Shown here piece after piece: positions 21,748 to 34,103 of a stretch of DNA of 64,000 bases. The DNA comes from Andrena cerasifolii (lineage: Eukaryota > Arthropoda > Insecta > Hymenoptera > Andrenidae): the NCBI RefSeq assembly GCF_050908995.1, contig NC_135124.1:7440001-7504000 (forward strand). Direction: 5' to 3'. Both the position numbers and the translations under genes were made by a program. Each line of letters opens with the position of its first letter. Position 1 is the first letter of the stretch. The notes beneath the pieces were generated by a model. The model was not told the DNA's origin, did not search any database, and saw nothing but the letters and a program-made list of their open reading frames with translations.

Positions 21748-23016
21748 AAAGAAAATACTGAAAATTCTCACTTCTGGCGCTTACATCATTTACCCTTCTA
21801 CCCCCACAAATTCCTTCCCTCCTGATAAAAACGGATTGAATCAGAGAATTCCGAAGAAGAACTCATCCCTGCATATACCACTCGTTTCCCTCATTAATTT
21901 CGAAAATTTCAATCATTCCTACACTCTCCAAACATTTCCCTTCTGTCTCTGTAATATATCTTTCCAATCCCGCAGAGGCGAAGCAAATTTTGCTGCAAAT
22001 ACATTCCCAAACAAAGCCCACATCTATACGATCACCGATCAGAGACTCTTCACAAAAAAAAAAACAATAAAACTCATCGAGCACCATAAACAGAAAGACG
22101 AGCACATACAGTTGGAGCAGTACAAAGGAGAAACGTCGTCTATTAGCTGAACACCCGACGCTCTTTGAGTAATTAGCGGCTGCCTTCAGGTCGAGGTGTC
22201 GATGGAGAGTATAATTAATCTCGGTTCATCCTTTCAAGCGGCGCCGTCGTCGGTGGCCTCTAATAAATGCTGCCGATATTACGCGCCGCAAAATGCCTCC
22301 CTCGAACGGGCAACTTCGACATCCTGAATAATCCCGATAGATTTTCACGGAGCGAGGCGACAATCCTGGCGGTGCAATATGGCCGTCGCGTTAGTAGGAA
22401 TGTTCCTTCGGCTATAATTTGTCGCAGGTGGTCGCCCCAGAGCCCCCCTCGTTCAGTCTCTAGGAAATCTGGGTCTTACATCGAGATCCGTTCCAGCCCC
22501 GTGGCCTCGTCGTTTTGTCCTCTCCGCCTCCGTGGATCTCCCACCCCCTTCCGCCCTCTTCCACGAGATAAATGCGAGCGAGGGAGGAACGACGTCTATG
22601 CTCGCCTTGAAATTTCATTTCGGTTTTTAGCGATGATCCCTCTTCCTCGGCGGAGCAGAAGCTTCAGCATCCGTGATCTTGGATCAGCGTAATTAAATTC
22701 TTCCACTTTATTTCGCCGGATCTAGCTGCGACGTACACGTGACCCCCTCCTTTATATCCGTTTATTCCTGCACAGTATTTCTCGCGTTACATAGTCACTC
22801 TTCCCGTGCAGCATATAATGTTATTCGTTCGCGTGACTAAAAATAAGATAGGATGCAGAAAAAGGTGGTGGGATATTAAATTTTCTTTTTTTTTTTGGAA
22901 GGGTTTTATATCGTATTAAGCGGTTTTGAATGTTTGTTATTCTTTTGGGATTAGTTACTTGCTTTGGTAAGAATTTAGAATTCGAGTTAGAATATTGCTT
23001 ATGGTGAAGCTAAAAG
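21748..23016. other. no recognised gene
   Basis: AT-rich to 22150, then a CpG-rich island at 22190-22740 with a 141-codon Arg/Ser/Pro-rich frame (22267-22692) that has no domain I can identify. It could be an exon or regulatory island, but nothing in the sequence decides this. Confidence 0.4.
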
Positions 23017-23024
23017 TTATATTA

Positions 23025-23810
23025 GGCGAAACTTCCGAAAACCGGTCAAACCCGATTGGGCTGAAATTTTGCAAATAGCTTCATTTTGCATAAAAATAAC
23101 GTTTGCGAGAAGGATTTTTGGCGACTCGAATTTTTTTTTTACCATTTCAATGCCGTTCCCTACCTTACCGACAGAGTCGAGAATAGGATACAACAGTTAT
23201 TCAAACATTCTCTTTATTATTCTCCTGTATATACATATTTAATATCGTTCAATAATGTTTCGAATGGGTCTCTGCCTGACTTCTTCACTCCTAACCCAGC
23301 GACCGCGACTGTCAACACCCACAAGATAGGTGTGATAAAAAATAAAACAGCGCCTTCTCATCCTGATCCAGGACCTTCGATTCGTACATGTGTTTAAAAA
23401 ATCCTGTACGCAAAATTTGAGTCAAATTTAATAAGGAGAATGCATTGAAGCTTGGCCCCGTGTAAACTCACATCGGTTCGCTACCATGCTTTACGCGCCC
23501 GCGAGCGGGCGCGCGCCCCCCGCCCCAAACTAACCCAAAACCAATACTAATACCCAGTATCAAGCTGATATCTCTTTCTAAGTTGATCTCTGTTTTATAG
23601 ATTTTAGGAGATTAATAAGGAGAATGCACTGAATAACTGTTGAATCCGATTCTCCGCTCTGTCGGTAAGATAGAGAATGACATTGAAATGGTAAAAAAAA
23701 AATTTTCGAGTCGCCAAAAATCCTTCTCGCAAACGTTATTTTTATGCAAAATGAAGCTATTTGCAAAATTTCAGCCCAATCGGGTTTGACCGGTTTTCGG
23801 AAGTATAGCC
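23025..23810. mobile_element. long-TIR DNA transposon derivative with 8-bp duplication
   Basis: Roughly 200-base arms (about 23025-23235 and 23605-23810) pair with high identity from the edges, GGCGAAACTTCCGAAAACCG against GGCTATACTTCCGAAAACCG. The flanks TTATATTA at 23017-23024 and 23811-23818 are identical; read as 8 bp they suggest hAT/P-like integration, read as TTA they suggest Harbinger. The core holds a 20-bp direct repeat (23430-23449 and 23614-23633, one mismatch) and a very GC-rich island with an 8-bp-stem hairpin at 23494-23513. No transposase. Confidence 0.8.
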
Positions 23811-23818
23811 TTATATTA

Positions 23819-26386
23819 ATTCCGAGTGTCGATTATAATAACTGATTTTTTAAACGAAGGTATCTGGTAAACAAGTGACCACTTGCACTCCAAAGAAGGA
23901 TGCTTCTTGAACGGATCGTTGAGCTCTGCAATTTAATATGTGACTCACTGCAAAAGCGGGTTCCCACTGGGCAGTGTATCACTATCAAATTTCCCTCCTA
24001 ACATAATGTATCTAATCCCACAGAATACACCAGAGCATCTATATTCTCTTCTCCTTAGAATTAATACCAGTTCCTACATTCAGACCGTACCCTCTGTGTA
24101 ACATTTAAATCCACGTCTAATTTTCCTTCATTCCTGTACGTTTTCATTTGCGGGACCCAGGAAAATCATTTTCCCTGATTACCAACTTTCCTTAAACTCC
24201 CCTCGAATTCGCCAAGCGATCGTTCAGAAACTTAGTCGTCTTCCCGTTCGCGAGATGTTTCACGAGGAAAGGCAAGTACCCTCGACGGACAGATGAAACG
24301 TAAACTTCGCCAGCTGGCGTTTTCCTTGCAATTAGCGGCGATCTTCGATCTGGACTGTTATTATTCTTGTCTGCCGTTAATTCACGACCACCTGACCCCG
24401 CCGTAGCTGCCTCGGAGGCGGATCGATATTACTTCGGTGAAATTGCCAATGACGCACGTGGTCGACACTAATGAGTCCGCCTGACCGAACTAATTATGGG
24501 AATTAAGTAATCTGCTTATTTTACTCTGCTACGCGTGTCTCCTCTTTCCAACCACGATTTTCCTGGATTCGCTGGGTATACTTAACCAGAGAGAGAGAGA
24601 GTTCTGTTTCTTCCTTGCGTCTGGTGCTCGTTTCAAGTTTTTGTGATACTTTAGGCCTCGCGTGTTTATTTCTTCTTTTTTTTCTACTTAAACCTTTGAT
24701 AATATAGTGGAACAGGTGCTTTGCTGTTGAGTTCAATGAAGGGGGACTTGGAGATTCTTAATTGGTTGTTAATTTAATTAGTAATTTATTTATCTAAGTA
24801 GTTTATTTTCTCGGTTAAGTTAGCTGCGATTCAAGCAACCTTTGGAAAATCATAAGGCAAGGGGCTCACTGTGGGTTTTATTGTAGGAAAAGTGAATTCA
24901 AATGAAGTGTTGTTTCATTTTAGTAGGTGAAGCAAGCTTCGTATATTTCATTCCCTTTCTCAATTCAGGCATAAGTTAAGATAGAAAAAGATCCACATTT
25001 TTCTTACAGGTGCAACAATGCACTTAAAACGAGCGGCATGTTTTTTACGTCTGCTTTAGCGGACTTTAATGATGCAGTGTTGCAATCCTAATTGCTGATA
25101 CAGTGTAAATAAAAAAGACATTTGCTTGAACCCTGCTACTTACCACTTAGCTACCGTTATTATTCCCCCTGAATATTCGCCACACGACCTGAAAATCCAA
25201 TATTTCAAACCATTTTTCAAAGTAAGTAGATAACACTTAGGTAATTACTCTACGAACTATCAATATTCATCAACCTCTACATTTTCAGCCCAATCCGATC
25301 AAAAAACGCTCCTATATATCACTACACACCCCCACAACCTTTCTCTAATTACATCTGTAATGACGCTCTAATTCACAATGGCTATTGCCAAATATTCCAA
25401 CTCGTGCCTAAGAAGGCGAAACCAATTTCTCCATTTCACTCATACTTCTCACACAACCCAACTATACGTAGGAAACGCAGTAAACGATCTAGCAGGAGTC
25501 GCCATAAATTTTTATTAACCCCGTGACTCCGTGGAGCGACACACGTGGCCCCCGCATCGCGTGGAAGAGGGAAATCATTCCGCCGAGGGATAATCGATTT
25601 CGAGGCAGACATATCGTGGATTTCCGCGATCCCTGTCGCAGCCGATAGAGCTGGCCCCCACCCCGGAGGGAGGGGGAGCGATAACACGACGGTGGATCGA
25701 CAGGATCGACGTTTTAGCGCGGGGTCACGAGGACGAGGCAGTGGCAAGATAAGGCGAAACGGGCGGACACGTAAATGGCGGTGGCGGTGCTGAAACGGAT
25801 AAAAGGGTTCGATCAGCCCTCCGCCACCGTTTCCCGGGGTATACTGGATTATCCTTGAGGTTTTGCCGGATTACGAGCGAGTCTCTCTTCAAGGATCATC
25901 CAGTCATGCGCTTCCCTCCCCCTTTCCGCGGTGACTGCGCTGGAAATCCATCTAGAGAGTGCCATCGACTTATCGACGTCGTCCCGTCGATGGCCCCTTA
26001 CTTTTTACAGAAAGTACCCTTTCTACGTGGACGGTACGAATGGGCAAGAAACTTCTTCGTTATTCCTCACCGAGGATGCCCTGTCCCTTCTTTCCTTCCG
26101 ATGGCTCCAACGAACCTCTGCGTGGCGTTGGGTCGTTGATTAACGGTGAATTATATTCGTTTGTTAGTGCGAGTAATTGATTCTTTGAAATTTAAGATAG
26201 ACACTTTACAGAGGTTTGCCAAATTATTATACCTACTCAAAACATTTTCGACAAAATCTGTGAAAGTCGTGGCTGTAATTAAAGTAATAATTCATAAATG
26301 TTATTGTTTTTTTATTTATCGATTAGCTACAACATCTCGCAACATTGTGAGTAATTTTTCTACATATACGTCTCAGTTGTTTTTAA
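23819..26386. other. no recognised gene
   Basis: Mostly AT-rich, with a CpG-rich island at 25470-26140 containing overlapping frames of 70-103 codons on both strands. Their Arg/Gly/Pro-rich products are composition-driven and I recognise none. A short GA repeat lies near 24590. Confidence 0.45.
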
Positions 26387-26551
26387 AAGGGCGGGGATAA
26401 AATTATTACAAATAAGACGAAAATAATAGAGAATATCATCAAAATATGGCAGAATATTCCAAAACTGCAGGAAATAGTCACAGAATGCATTGAAAGCGTG
26501 CTACGCCGAATCCAAGCCGTCGTAAAAGCTAAAGGCGGAGTCAAATATTGA
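26387..26551 (+). pseudogene. Tc1-family transposase, C-terminal fragment
   Basis: The frame ends at TGA 26549-26551 with a C-terminus reading RRIQAVVKAKGGVKY, preceded by IWQNIPKLQEIV. This is the characteristic end of Tc1-like transposases (W-x-x-IP, then RR-x-QAV-x-x-AKGG-x-x-KY). The catalytic DDE domain upstream is absent: the frame closes at a stop at 26384-26386 and preceding sequence shows no match. Translation from 26402 onward is consistent; the first few codons may be unrelated. It is a 5'-truncated dead copy whose own 3' terminal repeat follows at about 26720-26757. Confidence 0.85.
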
Positions 26552-26757
26552 GTACCTCATTGTATTTCTCGTATAATATAGTCTTAAACCTATAAATACA
26601 TTTAGTACATTACTAGTATATGCATTTAAGAATGCATATACTATTATTAAAAAATAATATTATACCTTTGAAAACGGGACATCTATTTTACTACATCGCT
26701 GAAACTCACAAAATCTCAAACCTTTTTGTTTGAGTATAATAATTTGGCCACCCACTG
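26552..26757 (+). mobile_element. 3' region and right terminal repeat of the Tc1 copy
   Basis: Read inward from the right, the end is CAGTGGGTGGCCAAATTATT, a typical Tc1 inverted terminus, followed outside by the TA target at 26758-26759. Between the stop codon and the terminus lies AT-rich 3' sequence containing a perfect 12-bp-stem hairpin at 26615-26642 (AGTATATGCATT/AATGCATATACT). The left terminal repeat was not found, in keeping with 5' truncation. Confidence 0.8.
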
Positions 26758-26827
26758 TAGGTAGTGGCTTTATGCTGTGCATGGATGTAAGTGTGAGTTT
26801 CTTCCATTTGGTTTGAGGGATTCTGAT

Positions 26828-27049
26828 GAAATTGAAATATGATGTAGTCCAAGAGGAATTAGGGGGGGTTTAAGTCATCGTTTTGCTGGTCTGGAGTTTG
26901 TTTAAAAAATACAGGCCGTCGAAGTTTGCAAGTGATGCCTATTTTTGTGGGATTTCGACGTTTTACATTTTTTAAACTAATTGGAAACTAGTAAAATGAT
27001 GACTTAAACTTCTACTAATTTCTCTTGGACTACATCATGTTTCGATTTC
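26828..27049. mobile_element. 222-bp foldback MITE-like element
   Basis: Arms 26828-26912 and 26963-27049 pair, sharing ATGATGTAGTCCAAGAG and GTTTAAGTCATC. Pairing continues inward with CGTCGAAG/TTTCGACG. The edge motif is GAAATTGAAATATGATG. No obvious target duplication and no coding potential. Confidence 0.7.
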
Positions 27050-29061
27050 GAATACAAAACATAGTGAATTTGAGGTGGAATGACGTGTAAAAACTTTCTT
27101 AGTGATTTGAAACATCGGACAACGATGTGTTCGGAGTCAAACTAATTACAGTAACAGCTCTTTTATTTACATTCCACTGAAGTTTCATAAAAAAAGTCCC
27201 AACTGTTATTTTCTCAGGGCACGGTGAAGATCCACCAAACCGTACAATTAAAACCAAGTATGACAGCAATAAAATTCTATTCGCAGCAAAAGCTGGAGGT
27301 TCTCAGGGTAAAAGCTCCCTCTGAGCAGATTCTCAGCGTCTAGGATCTCAGTTAACAACACAAGCACGCTGCCGCGAATCTAATATCGCATAATCTTGCC
27401 CGCAAATAGAAGAAGACTTGAAACAAGAAGAGAAAGGAGGGAAAATGTCGAGCCTTTTTAGGATCAGTTCGAGGACCCACGATTCTCTGTGTTTCCCCGT
27501 GTCCGCGTAATATGTATACAACATAAAAATACGGGAGCCCGAGTTGAAACGGGACAAGTGGAGAGTTTAAGGATAAGATGTTCCTGTTGAAGTGGTGTAG
27601 AATGAAACGATGGTGAAACGGGGCGCCACGGTTTTAATATAGCCTCGTTACGTCACAACCGTGGTTTCCGTGATGAAAGAAATCGGTGGTTGAGTCTAAG
27701 TGCAAGCGTCGCGTCCCCGCGGCCTGTGTATGCTCGCGCTGGGATTAATCTCTTTGAATCGTGCAATCCTTCGTGCTGGCTCCCTCGAGAACGTCTGCAG
27801 CGATTTGTCGCGAAACTGGAGGACCGTAACGCGGCTCAGGAATTTTTCTAGCTCCTAACTGGTGTCTTCCTACACGGAGTGAAGCAAACAAGACTCGAGC
27901 AGAGAATTGGTAATGGTTTTGGCTGTTTATGAATGAGTATATATTTTGAAATAAAGTAGGGCGAATTAAACTGATTTCGTGATTTTGTCATCTGAAATAG
28001 TAGCTTGAATTACCAACCACAACAATGCCCTATAAATTATGTAACCTCAACAAAAATATCCGAGTACGATCGTCTTAATTATTGATGACTAGAAATATAA
28101 AAAAAATAGTAAGAAATAAATCCGTGTCGAAATATATTAGATCGAATAGTGGAGTTTTAAAAACTTATAACCGAGAAACTTTTCCTTCTCGTCTTATCTT
28201 CTCACTTGCATCCAGTGAAACGACAGAAAGTGTAAATTGCGGTAGTCAATATAAAAGTTCCAATAACAGGAGCAAAGAGAGAAACGGCTCGATCCCCTCC
28301 CAAAAGGCGAAACTATTTGATTCCATTCCTTCTCTCTGACCGAATATATGAAACTCATTAAAAAGTTGGAAATTAACGTGAAAGGAAGGGGTAGTAAAGT
28401 CCGCGGTTGCGAGTTTAAACGCATTTAATGCCCCAGAAAATCCTTTCTGGCCCGCAAGTTGCGCACTTTTGTAATATTCATCCGGGTAAGAAGTTCACCG
28501 ATATCATGAAATATTCCTGTCGCTTCGCTCCTCCCTTTGTCCACTTTTTTTTTTTAGGTACGCGCCCGTACCTCCTGGGAAATCAATATTCTCCAATTTC
28601 GCATGCCCTGAGACTTTCAGGATTTCTCGCGGGACCGATCCCTTTAACGTCGAAAAAGAAACGTTACTGCGTCTCGAACGCGCTTTTAAGAAATACGTAT
28701 TGAATACGTTTCACGGGGAAATAAAAATTCTGCCGTCGCGTGCTCGGCCTGCAACAAACTTTATCGCCGAGTAGGAAGTAGCAAAAAGAAACTGGCTTGT
28801 CGAGGGGACCTAAAGGCATCTTGTTTTTCTTTAAATCTGCGAAGTACTTCATAAAATGTGAAGACACAGAATGAATGTAAGAAGTGTAAATGCTGACGTG
28901 AGTTACCGTTTAAGTTCATCCTCTATGTCTTTTATTTCTTGAGTTATTGATTTTATGCTGTTGCTATTGCTCGTCTATTTTTGTAGAAAATCGTATTAGA
29001 AGTGTTTGCAATGTCTAAAAATTGAGCATAGTGAGTTTACGTGTCATCAGATTTTAATAAC
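27050..29061. other. no recognised gene
   Basis: Mixed composition. Short frames only, for example 85 codons at 28082-28339 and 91 codons at 28428-28703, without recognisable features. No repeat pairs. Confidence 0.45.
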
Positions 29062-29106
29062 AGAGGGATAGCTTTGATTATTTAAAATTATCAAAGCTAT
29101 CCCTCT
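29062..29106. repeat. perfect 17-bp-stem hairpin
   Basis: AGAGGGATAGCTTTGAT at 29062-29078 is the exact reverse complement of 29090-29106, with an 11-base AT loop. Pairing stops at the stem ends, so it is too short for a typical insect microRNA precursor. Confidence 0.85.
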
Positions 29107-31202
29107 CTTAATTATTTAAACTTAGATTATTCCTAAGGAAATAAAGCTTCTACGAAAACTGATGTAAATTCGAATTATTAAACTTGATCTCAATGTGCCA
29201 TGTCAATGTGTCAATAGTAGGTGCAACATCAAATCCCGATTAAAAAAGAAATTTATTTAGATATGTACAATTACCCTTGAGGATTTTGGAACTGTTTACA
29301 AATGGCCAATAAGATTATACACGAAATAGGAAGTGTTCATTCTGAATAACTAGTTTCGATTGTTAATCCAGGATTTCCATTGTAATTAACCCATATCAGA
29401 CACCATTTATAATTAGAACAGTGGTCGTGCTCCCAAATCAGTCAGAGTTCGCAGTAAGCACATCGAAGTAATCGGATTCAGTTAGAATTAGATTAGTCGG
29501 TGCTTGAATTAGATTACTCGATGAGTAATTAAACTCGACCTACAGTCCTACACTGTTATCTGAATCACATTTTGCTGTAAGCTGTAGTTATGGAGTCTTT
29601 TTTTGCTGTAGAGTTTAATACAGAAATTTTGTTCCTCAGCAGAACATCTTTTTTGCTCATTACAGTTAATAATATACATTAATTTCTTTACAATATTTCC
29701 TTGCGATTAAGGATATATTTTTTCCATGTAAACTTAATTGTACTTATATTTACACAATCTGATTCTATACATCATTCGCACATCTCCATTCAGCGTTACA
29801 TAGTCCTGCAAGTATCTGCACTTTCAACTTTTACTAGCATTAATTTCAAAGCCACAACTTTTTGCGTCCCTCGGTCGGAAGAGAATTTTAGGTATTTACA
29901 ACAAACGCACCAAATACTTGAAGGACCATCAGAGGATTTTCTTAGAACAGGATTTAGCTCGTATTTGAGGTGTTCTTCAATGATTATCGGCTCATTTGTT
30001 GGTCAAACTTTCCTCCTGAAATGGTCAAAGGACCATTCTACGATTTTCTTGAAATAGAATTTTATTTTGTATTTATGTTTTATATACACTTATATGAGTA
30101 TTGAATTAACATCTACTATTGACACCTATAGGTACGCAGCTATGCTAACACCAGTGCTTCCTTTCCCAATCAGAGACTCAGAAAATGATCTCCTTTATTA
30201 GAACACAAATTCAGATCCTATTCCAAGAAAATCCTCAAATCGTCCTCCAAATATTTTAAACGAAAAAGATAACCAATAACCTAGCCCACGATGCTGGAAG
30301 ATTACCTGCTCACAAATTTAATACGTATGCATACGCTGCATCATGCCCTGGTCCATTGTTTTATTGCACAATTTCTCAGCCTTGAAAGAAAACATTACTT
30401 ACGGAAAGAAATAACATTTCGTCGATGCAAATGCGAGAAAAGTGGTCGAATGAAGATATTCTCAGTGAAATACGTCTCCAGTTACGCGGAAGTTCTCAGA
30501 ATGGGTTTGAATGTCTGGCCTGGCAACCGGTGGTTTGGCGTCGCGGCGCGGGCGCCGCGGCGGTGATCGCCTCGGCACGGTTGGGAGCTTCTGCAGCCGT
30601 GACTCACGTTAATACACAGTTTCACGGGGTTTTTCCTCTTAATAGTCGACCGAGCCGTTACACCGCGGGAGGCTCGCTACACGATTTGCATCGAGGATGT
30701 CCGTTTCACGTGCCACGCGGCTGTTTCACGGTCCTGCCAGCGGTCTTTGCAGCGGGACTTGTAGGAACCGGGAATAATGGCTGTTCCGCTACGAAAGTAT
30801 AAGCTTGATAACGATTCTCTTAACATGATTAGAAGACATGGCGGAACAGGAGGAGAAAGGTAGCTTCTGGGGTCGACTTTGTAATTTGCTGTCTGCAATT
30901 TAATATTTTAAAGAAATATTAATACCCATGTTATTAAAATGGAAATAAAAAATTAAGGAACCTCAAGGACCTTTCGAACAACAGATTGAACCTAGTTAAT
31001 AGACCGAACCGGTGCGCCGATAACATTTACTTTAAAGTTTTAAAAACTCTTTACGGTCGAAATTCTAAATCATTTTATTTACACTGCTAGAATATTATAC
31101 AAAGACAGTTTTATCTCCAGAGGCAAATTAGATGGGGATAGAAAACTGTGGGAAATTATGGGGGATGAAATGAATACTGTACAGTTTATCTGATAATTTT
31201 AA
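29107..31202. other. no recognised gene; minor local repeats
   Basis: Around 29932-29980 and 30027-30075 a motif of the form AAGGACCAT..GATTTTCTTGAA recurs in direct orientation, and a third, inverted copy (CCAAGAAAATCCTC) lies near 30219. A CpG-rich island at 30480-30780 has frames up to 125 codons without recognisable domains. Confidence 0.45.
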
Positions 31203-31410
31203 TCTTAATATATAAAGCATAAAGTGTTTATGTGTTTGTCTGTCGCCTAAAAACTTTAGAACGGTTAACCCTGGGGTCACGAAAGGTGTCCCAGCTCATT
31301 ATGCCTAGCTAATCCAGATGATTGTGACTATTTGCACAAAAGAAATAAGTAAATTTTTTTTTTATAAAATAAGAATCTAAATTTCGAGCAAAGCCGAATA
31401 CTAAAGCTAG
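31203..31410 (+). mobile_element. short Helitron-like element
   Basis: Starts TCTTAATATATAAAGC (5' TC followed by an AT-rich run), continues with GTTTGTCTGTCGCCTAAAAA, and ends CGAGCAAAGCCGAATAC then AAAGCTAG, where the 3' CTAG fits the Helitron CTRR terminus. The base before is A and the base after is T, the usual insertion context, and there is no target duplication or inverted repeat. The subterminal hairpin normally found near the 3' end is decayed to GAGCAAAGCC-type sequence. Non-autonomous; assignment from terminal motifs I know from insect Helitrons. Confidence 0.6.
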
Positions 31411-33841
31411 TAGGTACATTTACAAGGATCTTTACATATAGTTAGGACTGCATGTACCAACTGTATCTTAAAGACTGCACCAAGAAACGTAGTGTTCAGA
31501 TTCAGTGTCTGCAATTGATTGCTTATGAGATACAGAGTTGACGTTCCCGTCTGCTCTACCTAAATGAAGCTCAGCTGATTTTCCAATTCTTGAATCTCAA
31601 TTGAGTATTCAGCCATCAAAACCCAGCAGCTTCGATGCAAAGCAAACACATACTCCGACGAATTGAATCTTCCTCGCAAATACTTAGCTAACAAAGCAAC
31701 AAGCCCTCATTCATTTAGCTTACAAATTCTTAGTCCCATAGATCAATGTACCTGATGAAAATGTACGCTGAATGAGGCCCGTACGCAGTGGACTCCAATG
31801 CTCGAACCCTTCCCACGCAGCGTTAATTTCCGCTTCTGGCGACGAGTCTGCGACCGTGAGCTCGTTTAACAGTTCATTAGCCACGCTATTCCTCGAAGGG
31901 CGAATTATGCAAAAGGCAAAGCGACTGTGCCTCCCTCGCCTTGATCGTAGTCCAGTGGCTGCAGCGTCGATGGTCACGTTCCAAGCCGCGCGGCGCGGGA
32001 GTATCTCGTTCACGATCGTCGACAATCGCGCGGCGAAATTCTAAAGACGAGGACCATGGTATTGTCGAAAAGCGAGCGACGTGCCCTGCATAATTGGATC
32101 GCCGCACGCCCCGACAGCCAACTCTTTCGATCCTCTTGCCGCGCGATCTGGTCATTCGCCGTCAATATTCTGCTCCGCTAAAGTAGCGTCTAATCGACCA
32201 TGGTGACGGTGACCGTTGCTTAATTCGGAGACAGAATCGAGGGAATGAAACTGTATACGAGTCCCCGTAACATTCTTGCGCACCAATTACAGTGTACTCA
32301 GGGCGAGATCGTGAACTTTCAAATGCTTCAACACTGCGTTCCATGTAATGGACACAAGGATAATTTAAACTATCGTTTTTACGAATAATACTTATAAAGA
32401 TATTTATTCAATTAAAGTAAGAATATTGGAGATTCAACTGTTTTAACTTGACTCCGTGACTGACACTGGTGGCTTTTGGAGTAGGAATGCTGTAGGATAT
32501 TTTTTTTCCTTTCCTCTCAGTGGGGGTGGGAGTAATCCACACCCTGAGGGCCGTCCCTCTGGACTATGAGCCCAGTTACCGGCCAAGTGGTATGAGTGGT
32601 ATTACCGATTGTCGTGTAAATTGAGCACAAACTCAGTGAATATTGCGGAAAATTTGCCAAAAACCGCAAGAAAGTAGTAACGCTGTAGGATAAGGGACTG
32701 TGATGGGTTTTAAAGGTTTCTGAATGTAAGAGAGGGGATGACGGGATAGGGCAGAATTGCAGGATTTTGGATAGGTGACGCATTGGCTAAGATAACGATG
32801 GGTAGCAGGGGTGACGCAGTATTTACATTTACGCAGCATTTGGGTGATTAGTGTGAATCATATTTACGGAGAAAGTCGGAGAAAAACGATAAGAAAGGGT
32901 CAGTACATTACACCATATAAGAGTGTACCAACGCCCCTACCGATTTGCGACCGATCTGCGCAGCTCCTCCGGCTCTGACACACGCGATTGGTCGTAGCAC
33001 TTTCCCTGCCGGTTTACTACCAATCAACAGTGTATCCCTGCAAGTAACGAGTATGCTCTAATGCGGAACGCAGTGAAGGACCGTTGCTACTGGAGGCGCG
33101 GTGTTCCCAAGGAATTAAACCCTCCAAGTGCAAAGGTCAACTTAGTACAACAGAAAACATAAAAATTCTCATGATTTCTGAAGAGTAAAATGCTGACACC
33201 TTGGCGACACGAGACACCTTTTCGCAGTAAGCCGTGACAAGTATCATGAGAAACTCTCAAGCGAAGATGCCCAATCCACGGAGAACGCTACCGCGCGATT
33301 TGACGCACCCGCGTCACGGGATCTCCGGGAGAAAAACAACAGGGAGCCAATAAGATCGTGGAATAAATCACGTCCAAGAGCGAGAAGCGTCCCCAGATTC
33401 GCCGTGGCGGCGAAAGGAGCCGAAATTCAAGGGGGACGCGCGCCAGGGCACTCCATTTGCCAGCGAAATTGCGTTTACCCCGCGAGTGTTGCGAAAGGTG
33501 GCGAACGCGACGGCGAACGTAGACAGCGCCAGGCATGATGCATCGTTCCGGTGATTTAGGGCGTTGCGTCGTTTGCACTTGCAGTGCTGCGATATTTATT
33601 ATTGTCTCCCCGGTGGCGGACATGTTTATTATGATTGCCCGCGCCGACGCGCGGCCTGTACACCTTTGAGCTTTTAATTTAAGCACTGGCCGGTAGTAAC
33701 GCTGACTCGTTAATGGGACACGATCCTTGCGGCGAGATTTAAGAGAGTTCGATGAGGGGATCGTAACAACACGGACGGTAATAGGCGCGATATCTCTTCG
33801 TGGGGAACGCGGAGAATCGACGGAATTAGCTTGTAGACATT
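31411..33841. other. no recognised gene
   Basis: Contains the longest open frame of the window (206 codons, minus strand 33288-33908, partly beyond this block). It lies in GC-rich DNA, is Arg/Ser/Pro-rich and lacks any motif I recognise; chance is the likely explanation. No repeats or RNA genes were identified. Confidence 0.4.
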
Positions 33842-34103
33842 TTAAGGGGTTACATACACCTAGGACCATGAAAAGAGGGGACACTTTACGATTTTTTTTT
33901 ACCTGCAAGCAATTTTGTTAATGAAAAATCGTAATATGCACTTGAAAGCTTGTAATTTAAAGATTGTTTTCCGCAAAAAAATACGGTAATTCGTCTTGTT
34001 CGCCGTTTAGCTGCCGTTGAAAAAAGCAGGGTCGTCGCGTAAGGAGTTTGCAGTGCCAAAAATATCTCTGGGTGTCGTCCAAAAAAAAAAAAATGTCCCT
34101 TAA
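33842..34103. repeat. two TTAAGGGG-type ends, 258 bp apart
   Basis: TTAAGGGGTTACATACACC at 33842 and TTAAGGGGGTATTCTCG at 34100 both resemble left ends of the TTAA elements at 19524 and 55572. They could bound one small element (CCC then TTAA at the right) or be two single-ended relics. Inverted pairing between the ends is weak. Confidence 0.35.

Noticed and set aside
21641..22150. 169-codon plus-strand frame
   Set aside because: It starts inside the small foldback element and runs into low-complexity AT-rich sequence; no domain.
29062..29106. microRNA precursor
   Set aside because: The stem is only 17 bp with an 11-base loop, shorter than a Dicer substrate, and I see no known insect microRNA seed-bearing sequence.
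33288..33908. Longest open frame in the window (206 codons, minus strand)
   Set aside because: It lies in GC-rich DNA, has Arg/Ser/Pro-biased composition, no recognisable domain or motif, and overlaps frames on the other strand; chance in stop-poor DNA explains it.
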